This document shows, in pieces, positions 48,137 to 60,800 of a DNA stretch of 64,000 bases. The notes below the pieces were generated by a model. That model worked only from the letters and a program-made list of their open reading frames with translations. It was not told where the DNA came from and did no database searches. Each line of letters starts with the position of its first letter. The first letter of the stretch is position 1. Both the position numbers and the translations under genes were made by a program. This stretch comes from Caprimulgus europaeus (taxonomy: Eukaryota > Chordata > Aves > Caprimulgiformes > Caprimulgidae), in assembly GCA_907165065.1 (NCBI GenBank), contig OU015524.1:38631295-38695294 (forward strand), in the 5' to 3' direction.

Positions 48137-51100
48137 GTAAATAGATAAGCTGCTTTAATAAACCAGTTTTAGCATGTAGCTAAATCACCACAGTCTAGAA
48201 AGCTGTTTGTCTGTGTTCATGTTTTTGGAAAGCCAGAGGTTAATTATCTCCACTCCTATTGGAAATAAGAAATCTCTGCAGCAGCTACCAAACATATCTT
48301 CAATTATTGCATGCTCCAAAATCAAAACTGTGTTGTTTATGAAGTCAGCTGTTTTGCAGCAGCATCTATTTTAGTTTATTGAAAAGAAATTTTAAAGCTT
48401 AGTACTGGACCATATTGTCATGGTTGGCCTTATTAATCATAAATGGCTAACGGACATGTTCCAGTGTGTCCCTTCACTTTCTCATTCCTTTGTTTACTCA
48501 TGCGCCATAATTGGTTAATAGGACAACTGGAGATAGCACTTGGTGGTATTGACTACTAGAGTATACATGAAAGTCCTGGTAAAATGAACAATCCCCCATA
48601 AATTTGTGGCTCAGCACCCAGCCTATTCTGGGTCTGCTGAGGAACATCACATGCTCCATTTTTCACTGTTGAGCATTGCTCCATTTGGAGGACTACAAAA
48701 AGAGGAGGGATGTCTATGCTATGCTTAAAAGTCAATGTCACTCAAGAAGTGCTTGCAACAGGTTCTAAATTTTCTTGTCAAACAAGGCTGAATCAGGTAT
48801 TTGATTATTAACTTCTTTAATTGTTTGTGGATTTGGAACCAAATGTTCATATCTTTCTGTAAATGGTTCTTCAGGAAATCAAAGGCTTCTCCCCGAGAAC
48901 CTAGACTACTTTAGAGCAATGCTTTCTATTGAAAGCCTGATTTAGATTGCTGTCATGTTTTATCCTTATTATCGCTGTTTTGTTTCATCCTGTGCAAACC
49001 AATAAGTCATCATTTTCAATGTACATTTTTCAGGGCCTCTGGTGGTTTGCTTAACAATTATGGAAAACTGATAAAATCTTTGTGAGGTTTTTAGGTGGGG
49101 AGAGGGAAATGCAGCAGGCAGTTTTATAATTTCCACTCTTGGATCGTGCTGTACAACTTTGCATACTTAGGTAGGCTCTTGTATGTGTATTGTTATATTT
49201 GTCCATAATGGACCTAGAAGTAAACTTGGTGTTTCTTTTATCTCTGTTCTGCCCTGGGCTATTCTGTAGGTGGGGCCACATTGCACCCTTACAGCAGCAG
49301 TAATCCTGGCAGGATGCAGATTCAATGTGTGCTAGTCACAGGTGACCACAGTGCATGGGCAGGTTTCTGGTAGCTTATGTGAAATGCTCCATATTTCTTG
49401 TCCTAGTTTCAATGTATGGGTTACAGGTAGTTAACAGAGGAATTATTAGTCACTGGCCATCCTGCTGTCAAGCTAGAAGACATGGAAAGTGAGCCACTTC
49501 CCACTTCTCTAGGTGACTTTTCTTTTTCAAGAGCAGTGCTTATATTTTATTCATTTTTATAGATAAATACGTGGAGGACTTTAAAGTATGGTTACCCTAC
49601 CCCTCTCCTGAGTAGTATGCTTGTCTTAAAATACATAAATAAATAAAGCCCCTTTATTCTTTAAGTTGTTTTGGTTCTCTCTAGTTATTCTTTGGGGATT
49701 TAAATGGTACAATTTTGCATGTTCATGTATTCAGTAGTATATACTTGTAGTGATTGAAGGCTTTTTTAATAGTGTGAAAAAAATTTGTTTTAACTCTGCC
49801 ATCCATAACAATTGTTATATTTTACATTCAGTGTTGTCTTCTGTTTTTGGTGTTCTCTGTGGTTGTGTGGGCTTCGGGGATCAGCTCTATGCCACTACAG
49901 TTGTTGGCAGGTATTCAAGTCTTAAAATAATTGCCCATCTGTGTAACTTTCAGTGAAAAATTAACCATTCAGAAAGAGTAGCTGTGACATAATGTGAAGT
50001 CTGATTTGACAACATGTAAGATAACAGAGGAAAGTGAGAGGTAACATAATACACAGTCTATCAAGTAAGGTTGTTCATGAATTTCTGTATTCAGGATTCA
50101 CAGAAATGGCAAATTCAAGAATCAAGAGCCAAAAAAATCCAGGCAGAATTTAAAGAGAACTCTCAACATCAAAGGAAGATGTAAACAAATGTTTCCTAGC
50201 ATAATGAACTGTACAGAGAGGTACACAAAATCTTGGGGGGGAGACTGGAGGGGAGAGAAAAAGCGTACTTGCTATCTGTGGGCAGCCCAAGTTGTGGGAG
50301 AGTGAGCTTTCTGGTAAGCAACTATTTCTGATCAGTGGTTGAGGGAAGACAATGCCAGAAAAAATGTTCTTTCTCTGACCTCTTAACTCTCTTAGCTCAT
50401 TACTTTGTTGAATGTCAATATGCTGATACACATTTCTTCTGCAGCTGCATGTCTGAATGTTACCCTGTTTGCTCTACTCAGTTCAGGGTGAACTGAAAAA
50501 ATAACTTGCCTCTGGTGGGGTGATCAGTGCTGTGTGTAGCATCCACCTGTGCCTGAAGTGGAGAGACTAGGCAGGAATTTCTGTCTTACAGAAACCAAAA
50601 CTCTTTTACTGTTAATGACTTTTTTCCCCCATATTGTACCCTGATGTTTCTTCAAAGGCTGAGGTAAGACCATCGTTGGAGAAATGGGCACCGTTAAAGG
50701 CAGAGCAGCAGGGTGAGGTGTGTCCTTTCCTGTCTGCCTGCTGCTCTCACCCCACCACTGCTGGCCACGCCCAGGGTGCGGGTCCTCTGCATTTGCTTCA
50801 TGGTGCCTGGGTGGCTGAGCCTAAACATCTCACAGCAGTCCTGTGAGCAATCGTGGTTGACTCTGCAGAGAAGTGGATGACAAAATGCTTGTATTAGCTG
50901 TGTTTTTTGGCAAGACCCTTACGTTGGTCCTTCTGACTACTCTAAATATAGGTGGCCATGCAGTTTTCTCAACCCATAAACCTTGGATGACTTTTGGAGA
51001 GAAAAGCAGGTACAGCGAGAAAGAGACGAGGAGAGAGACAGCCCTCTCCCTGTTACAGAATAGCTAATAACCAACTTGTTATAGCAGAAATGTCATTATT

Positions 51101-51837
51101 TAGAAGATACAGCCTGAAGTGCCAGAACTGAATCAAGCAGAGCATACCTTTATGTTTTGGTTTTTGAAGCCCTGGCCATATTTCCCAGCTCCAGTTTGTG
51201 GAATACTCTGAGTTGGTTGAAAGACCTTTGGCTGCACTAGAAATTCCAGCTATGTGAAAATCGATTACTCTTGTTTCCATTGTGTTTGAAAAATCCGTTT
51301 TCTTGATCAGCTCTGCTAAACATCTCTAAAATGTAACGGTGGGGCTTGAACCACTGGGGTAATGCCATGTCTGTGCCTGAGATGACTGTATAGCCACAAC
51401 CTGAGTGTTCAGCCTCTCACCTCTGGGTCTTAACAGGAAATTCACTGGGAGCACAAGTGATATTATTTTGTCCATTTAGCAAATAACACAGGATAATTTG
51501 GGAAACAATCTTAGGAAAGATATATTCTAGTCTGTTAATTTTCCTCTCCAATGAACTTTCCTGGAATATTAATGTTTTGGATTCAGGCCTGTCCCGGAAG
51601 TGGTTAGATATGAAATGTCCATAGTTTGTGAATGATGCATTACTTTATGCCTGTGTGTTTGTGATATAGTCCCACATACGACTCATATCCAAGGAGAGCA
51701 GATGTTCACAACAGCTAAAGAAAAATAAGTTACTTGCCAGGTCAGTGACTGATTTTCAGATCTATAAATCCATATATATCCTCTCTCCTCTTGTGCTTTA
51801 ATTAAATGCTGTAGTATATTTGGGTCTCTGAAAGGGT

Positions 51838-51905
51838 GTGCATATATATGTATATGTAAATATACATATATTAGTGTATATATAGGAAATGTGTGCATAT
51901 ATATT
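51838..51905 (+). repeat. AT-rich simple repeat with hairpin
   Basis: A run of catatata/tatatgta units. The segment 51851-51870 is a perfect stem-loop: tatatgta, loop aata, tacatata. It is a decayed (TA)n/(CATA)n microsatellite. Confidence 0.8.
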
Positions 51906-54900
51906 TATCTTATATGTATGTATAGGTGGATAAATGTATACATGCATTCTAGCTACAGTATGCAGCCTTCATGAGTTGAACCATTGCTACTAAAATCTGT
52001 CACTTAGATCACATGAAATGCATGAGGAAAAACAAAAATCCCAAAGAACTCCACTCTTAACTAAAAAGTAGTGTTATCTCTTTAATCTCTGATTTGTAAA
52101 TTTACATATTTTTACTAAACACAAAATCTCCAAATTTCAAACAGCTTTTATTTTTTTATCTTTATTAGACTTTTTATGAAGGTTAACCTGTGCATTATGT
52201 AACATAATTGAAGAGTAACTGACAGAGAAACCCATGCATACATCTTACAGATGAATCACCAGAGGTCTGGTAAGGCAGAAAGAGAAAGCTCCTCTTCAAA
52301 ACATCATTGCATTCCAGGTGCTTTGATCAGTGCATCAGTTCCAATGACAGCTTAAATAGCTCAGCTATGCGCAGGATTTTGCAAGACCAGCCCATAGTGA
52401 ACATGTATATAGTATATTAATTTAAATATTGCTACCTTATTATCTCATTTCCATATCCAGGAAGGTGTGTTGTGGACAATAGAGATTACAGTGGAACAGT
52501 AATTATTTTGTTAAGATTGTAAATTTTTTTTTTTTATGTTCTCCAATATGTAGTGCATACTAAACCTTCTGAGGTGCTGCACAAGTTTGACAGTAAAAGC
52601 CAAGCAAACTTGTAAGTATGGATCATTCTGTCATTAACCAGTAATGATGTATGACTGAACAACTTAGACATTCCCTATGTGACTTGGAGCAGTAGGCATC
52701 CTCACGGTGATTATAACCAGCTGAGAGGCTTAGCTTGATATCCAATTTGCTTGCATTCACTTAGCAGAATTATTTTGAGAGTTTATGGCTGCATTCTCTT
52801 CATTACTTATCTCTTGGGAACAAGAATAATGCTTCTCAGAAATTGTGGTTTGTTTCACCAATTACAAAAATTGGTTATTTTAAGAGGTCTACAGTAGCAA
52901 AGGTGTCACTGCAACACTCTAACTGCTGTGTTAATTGTGTTAACTGGATCAGCTGTTATTTGAGGTACGTCAAACATAGGTACATAGCAAACTGCTATTT
53001 TTAAACTTCCTAAATGTGCAAAAAGTATCAGGTTTTAACAAAACAAGCCAATTTACCAGGAGATGATGACCTAATTAGAGCTGTAACATCCCACCACCAA
53101 AGAGTACCCATGAGCTTCCTTCTACTTGTACAAACAAAATCAATAAATCAGCAAGAAGCCTTTGTTTTGGAACAAAGGGAGGATAATGTAAGATGTTGGA
53201 TGTTGGATTATATAATGCTACTGACAAGCCCTAAAGCCAGATAAAGCCCTTTTGTAGCACTGGGTCGTGCTCTGAGCAATGTAACCTGCTAATTTAGCTA
53301 TAAAACTGTTGGTTTGGTTGGTTTTTTTTTCCTGATATATTTATCTTTAGTCCAGCTAGGGTGAGGAAACAAATGTTCTGTTTCCTCTCTAAAATAATCT
53401 GAGGTGAGAGCATCTGCTCCACGGACAGACACTTGGCCAACCCTCCTCCTCTGCCACTGGCCCACCAAATGGCTGTGGGCAGCATCTACGATGGTGAAAG
53501 CAAAGTGAGTCTGCCACTGTCTCCCATCTCTGCAGCAAGAGAGGCTGCAGCTTAGGGCTGGCACTCAGCACCAAAATCCAACAGGTCCAGGGTTGGCACC
53601 TGACCCTGTGCTGCAGGTTGCCGAGTTGCTCTCTCCTTACAGCAGAAATGCAGTTGTCTTTCTAGGCTCTGCGCAGCTCTCCTTGGGGAGGTTGTTTGTC
53701 TCCTTCACAGCTGGTGTATAAATGTTGAATAACCTGAGATATAATGTTTTGCTAATACTGATTAAACCTTGGATCACCTAGGTGTGAGCATAGAAAAAAA
53801 AAATATTTTTCATTGTCCCTCAGAAAGAACAGTTAAAAAACATGGTGGGTCATAGTCTGGTTATTAAAGATATAAGGTACAGGGAAAATGAACTATGGGA
53901 AAGGTATTGGATTAAAAAAAACCCCCAAACTTGTAAAGAGCTTAATATAAATATTATAATGAAATAATAAAAAATAAAAATCCTATAGAAGTAGCTCAGT
54001 AGCATAATTCCTACTTATAATTATGCCATGATAGCAAAATAAAATAATGCCCTATAAAAATGATATGGGAGATGCCACAGGGAGTAGGAACAGATACTGT
54101 GGAAGTATTTAGATGACTTTTCAGAGGAAATTGCAAAAGAAACTGTTGAGAGGGTAAGATCAATTTGTGAAATTATAATCCAATGCACCATCTGGGAATG
54201 TGCACGGTTCCAGCTGCGCAAAAAGTCTTAGTGGTTCAGTGTGATAAATACTAACTCATTGTAAAACCCCATTTTCCTGATGCTGTTAATTTATATCTAC
54301 TGTTGAGGGAAAAAATAGACATAAGTGTACATTTCTTTAAAAAAGAGAGTAGTAAGGGTATAGAATAAATGAAAATATTTTCAGTACCTTAAATTGATGA
54401 AAATTCACCATTTGTTAGGAACACTAATTAGTGTCAACTACATTACACTACATGAGCTACATTAGTTTAAATGTTGAACACAAAATGCATATTTTCATTT
54501 ATGTATTTTAACTGAAGTTGATTAAATGTGCTCCGCTATGGGATGCCTAGGAAATTCCCCTCTGCAAAATCTGTTATTTTCAATATATCTATAGTCCAGC
54601 ATATATCAGAGGGCCTGGATCAAGTCCTTAAAAACAAATAGATTAGGTTGAAATTAACATTACATGAGAAAAAGGGTGTTTTGCAGATCCTGGTTTTCAG
54701 ATGCATTTCAGCCCCAGGTTAGTTACCTTTGCCAAGGCAATTCCTTTTTCTCATGGATTAACAAAACGGGAGAAATTCCGGTTTACTGGAAAAAAAACCA
54801 AACCAACAAACTTTAGCAGCCAAATGTGAGTATGTTGGTGTGCACTAATTGTTATGCAGTATACAATTTATTTTCCATTAGTACGCTGGGCACATAAGGG

Positions 54901-56019
54901 CAAATCTTATTGTCTATAATAAAGCAGAATGCTTATTGATGGTTACAGGCGCTTTGCTTGTGGAGTCTCTAAAGGGTTAGTTGTTGATCTATACATTAAT
55001 GTCTTTTTAAACTTGGCTTGTTACATCAGCAAATGATTTTTGGGAAGAACAGCCGCTGACTTGTACCCCTGTGCATACCTGAACCTTTGTGTATGGCTTG
55101 GTCTGTCCCTGCCCAGACGTACCAGGGACTGACTGGGTGCTCCTGCTGCCCGCCCTGTGCTGACCCCTCTCCCCAGGGCTGCAAGCACTTGTGCAACACA
55201 TGGTTATCAGGGAGGCCATCACAATTATCTTTTCTGTGAAAAGAAATCCCAGTTGTGCCCAAATCCCTTTTAGTGGATGCTTTTACTCATCAATGCTATT
55301 TAAGCAAAATACTAAATAAAATGGATCCCCTCTCAGTTCTGCGAGCTTTTCCTTTTCCCATTGAGGTCACCCATTCCCGCTGCATTTATCACAGCCCACT
55401 GAGCAGTACCCAGGGCTCTGAGCTCTGGAGCCCTTCCTGGGTGAGAAATACTAGCAGTTTGCCTGATCCTTGGCTTCTGAGCTCATGATGGGACAAGCAG
55501 ACCCCTTTACCCCCATTGCTGTTTGAGGGAGCAGAGGAGGGAGATGGGGCTGCTAACTGTGGCCCATCTCATGCAGGAGATCATGTGAAATACAGAGCAA
55601 GATGCTAAATGGCAATCTGACTGTCATAAAGTTGTCAGGTGTATGAGTGTGGCAAGTTAGAGTTGAAGTTCAGGGATTTTACTGAGCAGCTCTGAAACAC
55701 ACAGAGTTGAGTCTGTGGGTGAATACCTTTTTTTAGTTCCTTGGCCAAACTGTCAGTTGGTACCAACACACAGTGATTTCCAGGGGCTGCACTGAATTAG
55801 GCTGTGGTAGAATTAGGATACAGGATATATAGAAAATAGGAGTAAGAAGAAAACCTTGAGGTTTTGAAAGAATGGTACAGACAATTAGATCTGCATGTCA
55901 TATGGAGTTCTTGTTTTGTTTTATCTTGGCTTTCCTTCTAGTGCAACAGATCCTACTTATCTGTGAAGTTGGTTTGGTTGGAAAACTGTAGCTTATTTTG
56001 ATTATTTTTTTTTTTAAAG

Positions 56020-56085
56020 AGCAAAATAAAAATATAAAAATAAAATTAATAATTAATAAAAATATAAAATAACAAAATTACACCC
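56020..56085 (+). repeat. A/T-only low-complexity patch
   Basis: The stretch consists almost wholly of aataaaa, atataaaa and attaat units after a T12 run near 56007. It is low complexity with no coding content. Confidence 0.8.
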
Positions 56086-57849
56086 ATTCTTTCTTTAATA
56101 CTTTGCTTCACTCTTTAGTAGCTTTATAGTGATCAAATGAATTTAGTGATAAATTTGGCTCCTAATTAATTTTTTATATTTCCTCTGGACTGCTTAAGAA
56201 TCTTGACTGTGAACAAGGACTGATTAAGAAATTAAAGCATAAAAAAAAATGTTACTTGCAGTCAAGCAGTTCAGTCCCATGTCTCACTCACATCAAACAA
56301 GCTCTTAGGATATTAATATTGTAAATAACAGTTTTTTAATTGCCTGCTAATATTTGGAGATGTATTAATGCCAGGAGAGCTGTAGGTGAGGAAGAATAAA
56401 TAATATGCTATCAGAAAATATTTAATCACAGTACAAAACTGAGCTAGCAAGCTTTTTTTTCTGTGTGCAAGGAAGAATGGAATTGGTAGCAGCAGCTATA
56501 ATTCATGATAGGTCAAGTCATATATGAAGAAAAAAACTTTAATTTGTAAACATTGTCAAGCCCAGAGGGAAGCAATTACTGATGAGAAACAACTTTCTTT
56601 TATGTCAATCTCATCTTGAATTGTTTTTTGTTTTTAAATAAGGGCTGCTCTTTTTTCCTGTTTTCCCCAGAAGCCAACGAAAGTGACATGCAATATAATG
56701 TAGATTGAAGAGGAAATTCAGCTGTCAGCTTCATGAACAAATTAGTGCTCATTAAACAAACTTAGGTCTCCAAATATATTTCTTGCAAAGGGAAAGGCTA
56801 GATTTTGTTTCTGAGTGCAGCTCTGGATCAGTGCAGGTACTGAGTGTTACTAGACTGGTCAAAGCCTTTGGAAGCCGTGTCGCCGCCCACGCACCCTCCA
56901 AGGTGCGACCTGGTCCCATTTTCTCTTGCTGTGTGTGTGTGTGCAGTAGCTTGCCCTTGGCCTGTACCAGTCTCACGTTATAATCTCTGACCATCCCAGC
57001 TGTGACGGCTGACTATTTCGGAGGAGTAAAACCCAACAGCTCTCTGTCCCTCTACCAGTCTGCTCACAGGGTAAAGCCTCAGTGCCTGCTCGCTCCTTCC
57101 TTGTGCCCCTGAGGGACTTACTCCAAGTCACAGTCCTGTCTCGAGGGGAGGAGAGAGAGTCTGGTAGGGCTTGCTACAGAGACAAGTAAATATTTGCTAA
57201 CTTTTTTGGGGGATTAATAACTTGTAGAGTTCTGTTTCAGCTGGTTTGCCAGCTGTGGAAGTGTTTCTGCTAGTCTTTTGCCTTAGATCAAAGAACAAAA
57301 AGTATCTTTCCCAGATGGAAGTGCTACCTTGTGTCTTTTTCATAATTAATTTGTTATTAGTTTTTTATCTCAGTAGAAGACTCTTCACCAGTTCTGAGCT
57401 TCTATGTCTCTCATATTTATGCATATGCCTTTGTAAAAAAACTACATAAGTAAGATAAGTTTAACTGCTGTGGGGTTGTTCTGTGCAAAATTCTTATTAG
57501 CATTTTGCAAAACATGCTAGAAGGCATTAGCTCCGACTCATTCTCATTACAGGAAAGACCTGATTCAATTTGCACAGCTGGTAGATGGAAATGTGTATCC
57601 AATAGGCAAAATTAGCAGGGCCTCATTACTAGGAATGTGAAGAAATAGCCAAATCAATTTTTGTGCAACCACTTGTTTAAAACCCTTGTTACCTTGCGAC
57701 CTCAAGAAGCTAATGTCATGCTAGTTACAAAAAAAAATAAAAAAAGGTAAACCACAAACCAACATTTCAAAGTTAATAGAAATTATAGTAAAGAGTGAAA
57801 TTTATGGGTATGTGGCCCTAATTTATGGGAATTTATAGGTTGTGTGGAA

Positions 57850-58430
57850 GAAGAGCCAACATGACATTTGTAAAGAGAAGTTGTGCTTCAGGAATCACTG
57901 GAATTCCCTGATGGTCTCAGCAAGTCTGGGGACAAGGGAAGTGTCTCATTAAAGGCCCTCAAAGAAATTAAATTCCCATGAAGTAAGAGAATAATCCATT
58001 GACTGAAAGATACAAAAGAAAAGGTGGATTTGTCAGTTTGGTTGAAGGAGAGGGCATCAGTGAAGTCCAGTACAGGTGCATGCAGTACAACATATTAATA
58101 TATGATACAATAAAGAGCTTGAATACTGTGGTGATTAGTGGTGGATCAAATTCAGTGTAGAGAAATTTCAAATGATGCACAAGGAAGGAGAAAAAAATCA
58201 AAACCTCAAAATGAGGTGGAGAAATTATTGGAAAAGAATCGGAAAACAGAGCGGAGAACATCAGTGCTAGTTTGTAAGTCAGTGGTGCTCTCACATTTGG
58301 ACTCTTCTTCCGTCTTCATTCATAAAGGTGTGGTAGATCTGAATTAGGTAGCTGCAAGAAGAATTGAAATTATGGAGCAGTTTCCATTTTAGAGAATCAC
58401 CAACTTAGGGCTCTATGGGCTGGAAAATTC
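57850..58430 (+). mobile_element. Ancient CR1-type LINE relic (copy H)
   Basis: A plus-strand relic whose pieces appear in the order of CR1 ORF2: gccaacatgacatttgtaaa and ggaattccctgatggtctc (upstream reverse transcriptase), then caaagaaattaaattcccatg, gactgaaagatacaaaaga and acaacatattaatatatga (NIFINDL region). They continue with aaattcagtgtagagaaatt (KFNVDKC), tgatgcac, KSVVLSHLDSSS ([11 protein letters not shown]), and atggagcagtttcc with cttagggctctatgggctgg (LGLFSLE). The catalytic FADD segment between the fifth and sixth blocks is missing. It belongs to the old, turtle/crocodilian-like group with copies C and D. No frame stays open. Confidence 0.75.
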
Positions 58431-60627
58431 AGCTGTGAAGAAATCTATTTTAAAGCTGAGTTTTGTCAGCAATTACCACAGATACTTCTCCATGATTGAA
58501 AAGATAGTAATTTAATCTCTTTAAATGAACAAACAAACAAGCCCTTAACTCTGAAGAATTTAGATATGATTTAAAAATAAAGTTTCAAGGGAGTTGTGCA
58601 ATTACTAAACAATCTTATGTCAGACTTCTGTGATCTGTCGTTCTTAATTATGGACATGCCTATTAGCTGTTATTCTCATAGAACATCCCCCACTTCCTCT
58701 GCTGAGGGAACTGCACAAATATAGTGCATATTTTAAGAGAATGAAAACTGGAATAAGCACTGACAGTGTTAAACTGGTCACTGCATGGCTCAGGCCTCCA
58801 GTAGTTTCTGGAAGAGTCAAAAGTCCATGTTACACCCTAAAGTGTTGCTGGTTTTGTATGAATTCCTGACCTGGGATAAAATGCTGTTTACATTAAAGTT
58901 CACCCTTTAAGCAGAGACAAGCATAGCAGAAAAATCCAGGAGCTGCCTTTGCTAGAGTTGCATTTGATCTTGGACTGCATGGAGCACCGGGCACCGACAT
59001 GTGGAGAGAAGGGGAGGTGTGGAGGGTTCTGCTAAGCAAAGCACTTCGACTTCCTCATCTTTTTTATAGTTCTGAACAAAACAAACAGCAATCTCCCGTC
59101 ATGGTTCAGGCAGAGCCAGGAAATAACGAAATGTGTAAGCTTTTGTTTGAGTCCAAGTATATTCTTCTATCTGCTGCTGCTTCATGCTTGGTTTTGTTGT
59201 TCCGTCACCATTTGTTTAACATCTTGTTCCACTAGCTGCTGTCCAGTGAGATGCCCAAGTCTAGCAGATAGCAAAGCTGTTTTCCCTTTAAGAATTAATA
59301 CATGGAAGGTTGGTGGACGGAACAACTTTAAGAAATTGCATGTACAATTTGCACCATGTAAATACACATGGACAGTGTGTGTGGAGTAGAAGATGGAGAG
59401 CTAAGAGCAACTGCATCAAATGGTGGAAATGCTGGTTTAGGGGCTGGTTGTAGACCAGGGCATTTTCAGGCTCAGATGCAGACCTGGAAAAAGTATGTTT
59501 GGATACAGTTGAAGAAAGGAAGTGTATAGGCACATCTGGGTTTTACCAACCTGTTTGGTCTTTCATGCTTCTAAAAGATAGTTGTTTCGTGATGAGGATT
59601 AATGTTCACCAATAAGTTCCAGCTTTTTTTCATTTGGGATCTTCAGTAAAAGCCTTTTAAATCAAAATTCTCGTCCTGTTTCAATATGATTGGAAATGAA
59701 GCTTGCTAAAAGCTAATGAATAGGCTCTACCAGCTTTATTTACTCCACCTTTGATTGATTTGTTCCCTTGCTTGCATAACCTGTTTAATATATCAGATAC
59801 TAATTTCTTTTTTATATGTTGACATGCACTCTGCAGTATGTCTTCTGGTATTCAGCTATTGCACGTGTGATAAATGAACATTGTAATGTCAGGCATACTG
59901 AAAATCATTGCTGTTAATATGCAAACAAATAACTGACCTGTAACCTCTCTGAAGGAAAAGCATCTCAGTAACTACAGGAATCAAAACCTTCACAATTTGG
60001 TACTACCTTGTGAAATTTGCATTCAGCATGACAATTCAGGCTAATGGCTTCAGGCTCCCATGGGGCAGCTGAAATAGATTCTGAAATGGCAGAAGAAAAG
60101 GGTATAGTAAATAAATGCAATGAGCTGTCAAAGAATATTTCTACATCAAACAAGTCTCTGAACCTTTTTGTACTTTATAATCTGACCTTTTCTGGCAGCT
60201 CTGTTTTTTGACTGAAGCTGATCATGAAATGAAACAGGAATGAAATAATAATAATAAAAATAATAAAGCATTTATATAGTCACTAAAACATAAGGTGTTA
60301 GAATATTGTAGAGATTTCTATTAATTTACAGTAGATTGGTGAGGGTAAAACACCCTTTGATTGCAGTTGCTAGGCAACCCTTCTCTGAGCAGATATAGGT
60401 ACCATTCCTGTTTGTTTAACACCAGCAGTACTGGAGTCTGTCAACAAAATATGCTACAGCAGCAGCAGGGAATAGCAAAGAAGAACAATTTTAGCATCGT
60501 GGTGCTAAAGTATCCTTCTCATGCATCCTTCAGGCATGAATAATACAAATGAGGTTGCACAGGGCAAGCTTGACACGCTGGAGAAAATAAGTTTGTATTA
60601 GCTGTGTGTATGTTTTCACCTGTTGAT
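58431..60627. other. Unique noncoding sequence
   Basis: No gene or transposable element is recognised. A short (AAT)n run lies at 60244-60266. Overlapping chance frames occur at 58999-59533 on both strands. Confidence 0.55.
60244..60266 (+). repeat. (AAT)n microsatellite
   Basis: Short run of aat units with one interruption (aataataataataaaaataat). Confidence 0.85.
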
Positions 60628-60800
60628 CATAAAATGCTTTGTATAGAAAAATGGCATTATTCTCATTCTGCAGATGTGGAAAGGGGGCACAAAAAGATTA
60701 GACTTCCCTATAAGAAGCTGCTGTAGTTGCTTGTTAGGCAGTGACAAGGCTGAAAGCGGAGCCCAGATCTTCTCAGTCTGATGCTCAGTGGGCTGTGTAG
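60628..60800 (+). repeat. MIR-like SINE relic
   Basis: The order of segments follows the MIR/CORE-SINE 3' half: aaaatgctttgtatag (for the 'gcgctttgtaaa' block), attattctcattctgcagatg with gaaagggggcaca (for 'cagatggggaaactgaggcaca'), and gattagacttccctataagaag. Then come cagtgacaaggctgaaagcgg (for 'agtggcagagctgg') and agcccagatcttctcagtctg (for 'acccagatctcctgactc'). About 170 bp are recognisable with indels. MIRs are ancient amniote SINEs mobilised by L2-type LINEs and are long inactive. Confidence 0.72.

Larger units (their letters stand above)
45611..57849. other. Unique noncoding sequence
   Basis: About 12 kb without a recognised gene or transposable element. It holds a polypyrimidine tract (46219-46299), an exon-like segment (48004-48136), an AT dinucleotide-like patch (51838-51905) and an A/T-only patch (56020-56085). 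GC-richer patches lie near 50690-50850, 53400-53720, 55090-55560 and 56870-57170. A short (GT)6 lies at 56930-56942. Confidence 0.55.

Noticed and set aside
52240..52275. cttacagatgaatcaccagag as a MIR core
   Set aside because: Matches only the short acagatga word; the gaaactgaggc hallmark is absent.
53014..53244. 76-codon frame with balanced amino-acid composition
   Set aside because: Looks protein-like at a glance, but I recognise no family and there are no clear flanking splice sites.
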